Of a DNA stretch of 64,000 bases, positions 54,700-64,000 are shown piece after piece; position 1 is the first letter of the stretch, and the number at the start of each line of letters is the position of its first letter. This stretch comes from Hexactinellida sp. DTS-2022 (taxonomy: Eukaryota > Porifera > Hexactinellida). The DNA lies in assembly GCA_028753945.1 (NCBI GenBank), contig JAPNXP010000002.1:10540001-10604000 (forward strand), read 5' to 3'. Made by a program: the position numbers and the translations under genes. The notes beneath the pieces were generated by a model, which saw only the letters and a list, made by a program, of their open reading frames with translations, did not search any database and was not told where the DNA came from.

Positions 54700-57600
54700 A
54701 AAGTAGCAAATGAACTCAAGGAGAACTGCAGAATATAGCTAGCTTGTAGACAAACTAGTGAAGTTACTAGAAATGGCCAGGTAACAACAATAACAGCTAG
54801 TGCAAGTGCTAAAAAGAGTGACTTACTGAAATAACGTTTGTAGCTTATATAAAAGATAGCTAACTTATCTCAGAGTAACAAATGAACTCAGGGAGAACTG
54901 CGGAATATATCTCGCTAGTAGACAAACTAGTGAAGTTCCCAAAATGGCCAGGTAACAACAATAACAGCTAATAGAAGTGCTAAAAAGAGAGTCTAAATGA
55001 AATAACGTTGGTAGCTTATATAGAAGGTGGCAAACCTTGCTGAAAGTAGCAAATGAACTAAAGGAGAACTGCGGAATGTAGCTCGCTTGTAGACAAACTA
55101 GTGAAGCTACTATAAATGGCCAGATAACAACAATAACACATAGTACAAGTGCTAAAAAGAGGGACTTACTGAAATAATGTTTGTAGCTTAGATAAAAGGT
55201 AGCAAAACTATCTCAAAGTAGCAAATGAACTCAAGGAGAACAGCGGAATATATCTCGCTTGTAGACCAACTATTGAAGCTACTATAAATGGCCAGATAAC
55301 AACAATAACACATAGTACAAGTGCAAAAAAGATTGACTTACTGAAATAATGTTTGTAGCTTATATAAAAGGTAGCAAAACTATCTCAAAGTAGCAAATGA
55401 ACTCAAGGAGAACTGCGGAATATATCTCGCTTGTAGAACACTAGTAAAGTTACAAGAAATGGCCAGATAACAACAATAACACATAGTACAAGTGCTAAAA
55501 AGAGTGACTTACTGAAATAATGTTTGTAGCTTATATAAAAGGTAGCAAAACTATCTCAAAGTAGCAAATGAACTCAAGGAGAACTGCGGAATATATCTCG
55601 CTTGTAGACAAACTAGTAAAGTTACTAGAAATGGCCAGGTAACAACAATACAGCTAGTACAAGTGCTAAAAAGAGTGTCTAAATGAAATAACGTTGGTAG
55701 CTTATATAAAAGGTAGCTAAATTATCTCAGAGTAACAAATGAACTCAAGGAGAACTGCGGTATATATCTCGCTAGTAGACAAACTAGTAAAGTTCCCAAA
55801 AATGGCCAGCTAACAACAATAACAGCTAATACAAGTGCTAAAAAGAGTGTCTAAATGAAATAACGTTGGTAGCTTATATAGAAGGTAGCAAAACTATCTC
55901 AAAGTAGCAAATGAACTCAGGGAGAACTGCGGAATATAGCTCGCTTGTAGACAAACTAGTGAATTGACTAGAAATGGCCAGGTAACAACAATAACAGCTA
56001 GTGCAAGTGCTAAAAAGAGTGACTTACTGAAATAACGTTTGTAGCTTATATAAAAGATAGCTAACTTATCTCAGAGTAACAAATGAACTCAGGGAGAACT
56101 GCGGAATATATCTCGCTAGTAGACAAACTAGTGAAGTTCCCAAAATGGCCAGGTAACAACAATAACAGCTAATACAAGTGCTAAAAAGATTGTCTAAATG
56201 AAATAACGTTGGTAGCTTATATAGAAGGTAGCAAACCTTGCTGAAAGTAGCAAATGAACTAAAGGAGAACGGCGGAATATAGCTCGCTTGTAGACAAACT
56301 AGTGAAGCTACTATAAATGGCCAGATAACAACAATAACACATAGTACAAGTGCTAAAAAGAGGGACTTACTGAAATAATGTTTGTAGCTTAGATAAAAGG
56401 TAGCAAAACTATCTCAAAGTAGCAAATGAACTCAAGGAGAACAGCGGAATATATCTCGCTTGTAGACCAACTATTGAAGCTACTATAAATGGCCAGATAA
56501 CAACAATAACACATAGTACAAGTGCAAAAAAGATTGACTTACTGAAATAATGTTTGTAGCTTATATCTAAGGTAGCAAAACTATCTCAAAGTAGCAAATG
56601 AACTCAAGGAGAACTGCGGAATATATCTCGCTTGTAGAACACTAGTAAAGTTACAAGAAATGGCCAGATAACAACAATAACACATAGTACAAGTGCTAAA
56701 AAGAGTGACTTACTGAAATAATGTTTGTAGCTTATATAAAAGGTAGCAAAACTATCTCAAAGTAGCAAATGAACTCAAGGAGAACTGCGGAATATATCTC
56801 GCTTGTAGACAAACTAGTAAAGTAACTAGAAATGGCCAGGTAACAACAATACAGCTAGTACAAGTGCTAAAAAGAGTGTCTAAATGAAATAACGTTGGTA
56901 GCTTATATAAAAGGTAGCTAAATTATCTCAGAGTAACAAATGAACTCAAGGAGAACTGCGGTATATATCTCGCTAGTAGACAAACTAGTAAAGTTCCCAA
57001 AAATGGCCAGCTAACAACAATAACAGCTAATACAAGTGCTAAAAAGAGTGTCTAAATGAAATAACGTTGGTAGCTTATATAGAAGGTAGCAAAACTATCT
57101 CAAAGTAGCAAATGAACTCAGGGAGAACTGCGGAATATAGTTCGCTTGTAGACAAACTAGTGAATTGACTAGAAATGGCCAGGTAACAACAATAACAGCT
57201 AGTGCAAGTGCTAAAAAGAGTGACTTACTGAAATAACGTTTGTAGCTTATATAAAAGATAGCTAACTTATCTCAGAGTAACAAATGAACTCAGGGAGAAC
57301 TGCGGAATATATCTCGCTAGTAGACAAACTAGTGAAGTTCCCAAAATGGCCAGGTAACAACAATAACAGCTAATACAAGTGCTAAAAAGAGTGTCTAAAT
57401 GAAATAACGTTGGTAGCTTATATAGAAGGTAGCAAACCTTGCTGAAAGTAGCAAATGAACTAAAGGAGAACTGCGGAATATAGCTCGCTTGTAGACAAAC
57501 TAGTGAAGCTACTATAAATGGCCAGATAACAACAATAACACATAGTACAAGTGCTAAAAAGAGGGACTTACTGAAATAATGTTTGTAGCTTAGATAAAAG

Positions 57601-57800
57601 GTAGCAAAACTATCTCAAAGTAGCAAATGAACTCAAGGAGAACAGCGGAATATATCTCGCTTGTAGACCAACTAGTGAAGCTACTATAAATGGCCAGATA
57701 AAAACAATAACACATAGTACAAGTGCAAAAAAGATTGACTTACTGAAATAATGTTTGATGCTTATATAAAAGGTAGCAAAACTATCTCAAAGTAGCAAAT
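54700..57800. repeat. Higher-order repeat, 1201-bp period (7 monomers)
   Basis: The variant GCTAGTGCAAGTGC is at 54797, 55998 and 57199, exactly 1201 bp apart, with co-varying neighbours. Confidence 0.85.
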
Positions 57801-57899
57801 GAACACAGGGAGAACTGCGGAATATAGCTCGCTTGTAGACAAACTAGTGAAGTTACTAGAAATGGCCAGGTAACAACAATAACACATAGTACAAGTGCT

Positions 57900-60800
57900 A
57901 AAAAGAGTGACTTACTGAAATAATGTTTGTAGCTTTTATTAAAGGTAGCAAAACTATCTCAAAGTAGCAAATGAACACAGGGAGAACTGCGGAATATAGC
58001 TCTCTTGTAGACAAACTAGTGAAGACACTAGAAATGGCCAGGTAACAACAATAATAGCTAGTACAAGTGCTAAAAAGAGTGACTTTCTGAAATAATGTTT
58101 GTAGTTTATATAAAAGGTAGCAAAACTATCTCAAAGTAGCAAATGAACTCAAGGAGAACTGCGGAATATATCTCGCTTGTAGACAAACTAGTAAAGTTAC
58201 TAGAAATGGCCAGGTAACAACAATAACAGCTAGTACAAGTGCTAAAAAGAGTGTCTAAATGATATAACGTTGGTAGCTTATATAAAAGGTAGCTAAATTA
58301 TCTCAGAGTAACAAATGAACTCAAGGAGAACTGCGGTATATATCTCGCTAGTAGACAAACTAGTAAAGTTCCCAAAAATGGCCAGCTAACAACAATAACA
58401 GCTAATACAAGTGCCAAAAAGAGTGTCTAAATGAAATAACGTTGGTAGCTTATATAGAAGGTAGCAAAACTTTCTCAAAGTAGCAAATGAACTCAGGGAG
58501 AACTGCGGATTATAGCTCGCTTGTAGACAAACTAGTGAAGTTACTAGAAATGGCCAGGTAACAACAATAACAGCTAGTACAAGTGCTAAAAAGAGTGACT
58601 TAATGAAATAATGTTTGTAGCTTATATAAAAGGTAGCAAAACTATCTCAAAGTAGCAAATGAACTCAAGGAGAACTGCGGAATAAATCTCGCTTGTAGAC
58701 AAACTAGTAGAGTTACTAGAAATGGCCAGGTAACAACAATAACATCTAGTACAAGTGCTAAAAAGAGTGTCTAAATGAAATAACGTTGGTAGCTTATATA
58801 AAAGGTAGCTAACTTATTTCAGAGTAACAAATGAACTCAAGGAGAACTGCGGAATATATCTCGCTAGTAGACAAACTAGTAAAGTTCCCAAAATGGCCAG
58901 GTAACAACAATAACAGCTAATACAAGTGCTAAAAAGAGTGTCTAAATGAAATAACGTTGGTAGCTTATATAGAAGGTAGCAAACCTTGCTGAAAGTAGCA
59001 AATGAACTAAAGGAGAACTCCGGAATATAGCTCGCTTGTAGACAAACTAGTGAAGCTACTATAAATGGCCAGATAACAACAATAACACATAGTACAAGTG
59101 CTAAAAATAGGGACTTACTGAAATAATGTTTGTAGCTTATATAAAAGGTAGCAAAACTATCTCAAAGTTGCAAATGAACTCAAGGAGAACAGCGGAATAT
59201 ATCTCGCTTGTAGACCAACTAGTGAAGCTACTATAAATGGCCAGATAACAACAATAACACATAGTACAAGTGCAAAAAAGATTGACTTACTGAAATAATG
59301 TTTGTAGCTTATATTAAAGGTAGCAAAACTATCTCAAAGTAGCAAATGAACACAGGGAGAACTGCGGAATATAGCTCGCTTGTAGACAAACTAGTGAAGT
59401 TACTAGAAATGGCCAGGTAACAACAATAACACATAGTACAAGTGCTAAAAAGAGTGACTTACTGAAATAATGTTTGTAGCTTTTATTAAAGGTAGCAAAA
59501 CTATCTCAAAGTAGCAAATGAACACAGGGAGAACTGCGGAATATAGCTCTCTTGTAGACAAACTAGTGAAGACACTAGAAATGGCCAGGTAACAACAATA
59601 ATAGCTAGTACAAGTACTAAAAAGAGTGACTTTCTGAAATAATGTTTGTAGTTTATATAAAAGGTAGCAAAACTATCTCAAAGTAGCAAATGAACTCAAG
59701 GAGAACTGCGGAATATATCTCGCTTGTAGACAAACTAGTAAAGTTACTAGAAATGGCCAGGTAACAACAATAACAGCTAGTACAAGTGCTAAAAAGAGTG
59801 TCTAAATGAAATAACGTTGGTAGCTTATATAGAAGGTAGCAAAACTTTCTCAAAGTAGCAAATGAACTCAGGGAGAACTGCGGATTATAGTTCGCTTGTA
59901 GACAAACTAGTAAAGTTACTAGAAATGGCCAGGTAACAACAATAACAGCTAGTACAAGTGCTAAAAAGAGTGTCTAAATGAAATAACGTTGGTAGCTTAT
60001 ATAGAAGGTAGCAAAACTTTCTCAAAGTAGCAAATGAACTCAGGGAGAACTGCGGATTATAGTTCGCTTGTAGACAAACTAGTGAAGTTACTAGAAATGG
60101 CCAGGTAACAACAATAACAGCTAGTACAAGTGCTAAAAAGAGTGACTTAATGAAATAATGTTTGTAGCTTATATAAAAGGTAGCAAAACTATCTCAAAGT
60201 AGCAAATGAACTCAAGGAGAACTGCGGAATATATCTCGCTTGTAGACAAACTAGTAAAGTTACTAGAAATGGCCAGGTAACAACAATAACAGCTAGTACA
60301 AGTGCTAAAAAGAGTGTCTAAATGAAATAACGTTGGTAGCTTATATAAAAGGTAGCTAAATTATCTCAGAGTAACAAATGAACTCAAGGAGAACTGCGGT
60401 ATATATCTCGCTAGTAGACAAACTAGTAAAGTTCCCAAAAATGGCCAGCTAACAACAATAACAGCTAATACAAGTGCCAAAAAGAGTGTCTAAATGAAAT
60501 AACGTTGGTAGCTTATATAGAAGGTAGCAAAACTTTCTCAAAGTAGCAAATGAACTCAGGGAGAACTGCGGATTATAGCTCGCTTGTAGACAAACTAGTG
60601 AAGTTACTAGAAATGGCCAGGTAACAACAATAACAGCTAGTACAAGTGCTAAAAAGAGTGACTTAATGAAATAATGTTTGTAGCTTATATAAAAGGTAGC
60701 AAAACTATCTCAAAGTAGCAAATGAACTCAAGGAGAACTGCGGAATAAATCTCGCTTGTAGACAAACTAGTAGAGTTACTAGAAATGGCCAGGTAACAAC

Positions 60801-63800
60801 AATAACATCTAGTACAAGTGCTAAAAAGAGTGTCTAAATGAAATAACGTTGGTAGCTTATATAAAAGGTAGCTAACTTATTTCAGAGTAACAAATGAACT
60901 CAAGGAGAACTGCGGAATATATCTCGCTAGTAGACAAACTAGTAAAGTTCCCAAAATGGCCAGGTAACAACAATAACAGCTAATACAAGTGCTAAAAAGA
61001 GTGTCTAAATGAAATAACGTTGGTAGCTTATATAGAAGGTAGCAAACCTTGCTGAAAGTAGCAAATGAACTAAAGGAGAACTCCGGAATATAGCTCGCTT
61101 GTAGACAAACTAGTGAAGCTACTATAAATGGCCAGATAACAACAATAACACATAGTACAAGTGCTAAAAATAGGGACTTACTGAAATAATGTTTGTAGCT
61201 TATATAAAAGGTAGCAAAACTATCTCAAAGTTGCAAATGAACTCAAGGAGAACAGCGGAATATATCTCGCTTGTAGACCAACTAGTGAAGCTACTATAAA
61301 TGGCCAGATAACAACAATAACACATAGTACAAGTGCAAAAAAGATTGACTTACTGAAATAATGTTTGTAGCTTATATTAAAGGTAGCAAAACTATCTCAA
61401 AGTAGCAAATGAACACAGGGAGAACTGCGGAATATAGCTCGCTTGTAGACAAACTAGTGAAGTTACTAGAAATGGCCAGGTAACAACAATAACACATAGT
61501 ACAAGTGCTAAAAAGAGTGACTTACTGAAATAATGTTTGTAGCTTTTATTAAAGGTAGCAAAACTATCTCAAAGTAGCAAATGAACACAGGGAGAACTGC
61601 GGAATATAGCTCTCTTGTAGACAAACTAGTGAAGACACTAGAAATGGCCAGGTAACAACAATAATAGCTAGTACAAGTACTAAAAAGAGTGACTTTCTGA
61701 AATAATGTTTGTAGTTTATATAAAAGGTAGCAAAACTATCTCAAAGTAGCAAATGAACTCAAGGAGAACTGCGGAATATATCTCGCTTGTAGACAAACTA
61801 GTAAAGTTACTAGAAATGGCCAGGTAACAACAATAACAGCTAGTACAAGTGCTAAAAAGAGTGTCTAAATGAAATAACGTTGGTAGCTTATATAGAAGGT
61901 AGCAAAACTTTCTCAAAGTAGCAAATGAACTCAGGGAGAACTGCGGATTATAGCTCGCTTGTAGACAAACTAGTGAAGTTACTAGAAATGGCCAGGTAAC
62001 AACAATAACAGCTAGTACAAGTGCTAAAAAGAGTGACTTAATGAAATAATGTTTGTAGCTTATATAAAAGGTAGCAAAACTATCTCAAAGTAGCAAATGA
62101 ACTCAAGGAGAACTGCGGAATAAATCTCGCTTGTAGACAAACTAGTAGAGTTACTAGAAATGGCCAGGTAACAACAATAACATCTAGTACAAGTGCTAAA
62201 AAGAGTGTCTAAATGAAATAACGTTGGTAGCTTATATAAAAGGTAGCTAACTTATCTCAGAGTAACAAATGAACTCAAGGAGAACTGCGGAATATATCTC
62301 GCTAGTAGACAAACTAGTAAAGTTCCCAAAATGGCCAGGTAACAACAATAACAGCTAATACAAGTGCTAAAAAGAGTGTCTAAATGAAATAACGTTGGTA
62401 GCTTATATAGAAGGTAGCAAACCTTGCTGAAAGTAGCAAATGAACTAAAGGAGAACTCCGGAATATAGCTCGCTTGTAGACAAATTAGTGAAGCTACTAT
62501 AAATGGCCAGATAACATTAATAACACATAGTACAAGTGCAAAAAAGATTGACTTACTGAAATAATGTTTGTAGCTTATATTAAAGGTAGCAAAACTATCT
62601 CAAAGTAGCAAATGAACACAGGGAGAACTGCGGAATATAGCTCGCTTGTAGACAAACTAGTGAAGTTACTAGAAATGGCCAGGTAACAACAATAACACAT
62701 AGTACAAGTGCTAAAAAGAGTGACTTACTGAAATAATGTTTGTAGCTTTTATTAAAGGTAGCAAAACTATCTCAAAGTAGCAAATGAACACAGGGAGAAC
62801 TGCGGAATATAGCACTCTTGTAGACGAACTAGTGAAGACACTAGAAATGGCCAGGTAACAACAATAATAGCTAGTACAAGTGCTAAAAAGAGTGAGTTTC
62901 TGAAATAATGTTTGTAGTTTATATAAAAGGTAGCAAAACTATCTCAAAGTAGCAAATGAACTCAAGGAGAACTGCGGAATATATCTCGCTTGTAGACAAA
63001 CTAGTAAAGTTTCTAGAAATGGCCAGGTAACAACAATAACAGCTAGTACAAGTGCTAAAAAGAGTGTCTAAATGAAATAACGTTGGTAGCTTATATAAAA
63101 GGTAGCTAAATTATCTCAGAGTAACAAACGAACTCAAGGAGAACTGCGGTATATATCTCGCTAGTAGACAAACTAGTAAAGTTCCAAAAAATGGCCAGCT
63201 AACAACAATAACAGCTAATACAAGTGCCAAAAAGAGTGTCTAAATGAAATAACGTTGGTAGCTTATATAGAAGGTAGCAAAACTTTCTCAAAGTAGCAAA
63301 TGAACTCAGGGAGAACTGCGGATTATAGCTCGCTTGTAGACAAACTAGTGAAGTTACTAGAAATGGCCAGGTAACAACAATAACAGCTAGTACAAGTGCT
63401 AAAAAGAGTGACTTAATGAAATAATGTTTGTAGCTTATATAAAAGGTAGCAAAACTATCTCAAAGTAGCAAATGAACTCAAGGAGAACTGCGGAATAAAT
63501 CTCGCTTGTAGACAAACTAGTAGAGTTACTAGAAATGGCCAGGTAACAACAATAACATCTAGTACAAGTGCTAAAAAGAGTGTCTAAATGAAATAACGTT
63601 GGTAGCTTATATAAAAGGTAGCTAACTTATCTCAGAGTAACAAATGAACTCAAGGAGAACTGCGGAATATATCTCGCTAGTAGACAAACTAGTAAAGTTC
63701 CCAAAGATGGCCAGCTAACAACAATAACAGCTAATACAAGTGCTAAAAAGAGTGTCTAAATGAAATAACGTTGGTAGCTTATATAGAAGGTAGCAAAACT

Positions 63801-64000
63801 ATCTCAAAGTAGCAAATGAACTCAGGGAGAACTGCGGAATATAGCTCGCTTGTAGACAAACTAGTGAAGCTACTATAAATGGCCAGATAACAACAATAAC
63901 ACATAGTACAAGTGCTAAAAATAGGGACTTACTGAAATAATGTTTGTAGCTTATATAAAAGGTAGCAAAACTATCTCAAAGTTGCAAATGAACTCAAGGA
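57900..64000. repeat. Higher-order repeat, 2063-bp period (12 monomers), with shorter spacings
   Basis: The variant AGCTCTCTTGTAGAC is at 57998, 59535 and 61598 (spacings 1537 and 2063). 59653-59853 and 61716-61916 are 2063 bp apart and read the same. The related AGCACTCTTG is near 62809. Confidence 0.8.

Larger units (their letters stand above)
37945..64000. repeat. Satellite array of ~171-bp monomers with higher-order repeats
   Basis: Head-to-tail monomers of about 170-172 bp (roughly 150 copies) fill the rest of the window and continue past its end. Conserved blocks per monomer: GGAGAACTGCGGAATATATC, CTCGCTTGTAGACAAACTAG, GAAATGGCCAGGTAACAACA, ATAACAGCTAGTACAAGTGC, TAAAAAGAGTGACTTACTGA, TAACGTTTGTAGCTTATATA and AAAGGTAGCAAA. 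Spacing between GAACTGCGG blocks at the left edge is 170, 171, 170, 171 and 169 bp. Several higher-order periods are visible. Minus-strand open frames of up to 90 codons (hydrophobic, SLFLALVLAVIVV type) are by-products of the unit, since they are broken in most monomers. Confidence 0.97.

Noticed and set aside
37945..64000. Many minus-strand open frames (60-90 codons) encoding hydrophobic SLFLALVLAVIVV-type peptides, as a gene family
   Set aside because: They arise from the same satellite unit in whatever monomers lack a stop. Starts and stops are not conserved, and no frame crosses more than about one and a half monomers.
38160..64000. A giant gene with more than 100 repeated 42-nt micro-exons
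   Set aside because: Only a subset of monomers has both acceptor and donor. The common CTTTGAGATAG variant puts a stop in the required phase, and GTGTCTAAATG variants destroy the donor.
37945..64000. CRISPR-like array
   Set aside because: Units are full-length tandem monomers with no unique spacers, in a eukaryotic genome.

Overview
The window is nuclear DNA of a eukaryote, almost certainly an invertebrate animal. It is AT-rich, its genes are split by very short introns (about 53-68 nt), one gene is a drebrin-like/Abp1 actin-binding homologue, and the rest is dominated by animal-type DNA transposons, small non-autonomous elements (MITEs), minisatellites and a large satellite. Short introns and the mix of transposons would fit a sponge-like early animal, but nothing read here fixes the species.

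Layout. 1-2.87 kb: tandem array of a ~60-bp core embedded in AAT microsatellite, including a recent 740-bp duplication. 2.87-9.6 kb: foldback elements and MITEs, including a Mutator-like foldback (8695-9474) nested in an older repeat, and one weak coding candidate (5.8-6.3 kb). 9685-12745: a Ginger/KRBA2-type DNA transposon with 152-bp inverted ends and an integrase-like transposase broken by one TGA. 12.8-17.9 kb: more MITEs, dispersed repeats and minisatellites. 17.9-21.0 kb: the genic core, all on the minus strand: a drebrin-like gene (three confident exons, with an in-frame TAA inside the ADF-H domain), an intronless two-ubiquitin-like-domain gene with a one-base frameshift, and a further phase-0 exon. 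21-28.2 kb: intron-like or intergenic DNA with repeated modules that carry minus-strand splice-donor-like sites, segmental copies of DNA found at 37 kb, and several MITEs. 28209-34091: a 5.9-kb DNA transposon with ~0.8-kb inverted ends and an eight-exon transposase (about 890 codons) carrying one stop and one frameshift. 34.2-37.9 kb: large foldback, MITEs and the segmental copy. 37.9-64.0 kb: one continuous satellite array of ~171-bp monomers (about 150 copies) with several higher-order periods, running off the window end.

How it fits together: host genes occupy little of the window. Insertions with clean target duplications can be ordered: MITEs sit inside the arms and an intron of the 5.9-kb element, so they are younger than it. 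The satellite is most diverged at its left edge and most regular to the right, and its edge resembles the neighbouring duplicated intron-like DNA, so it may have been born from that module.
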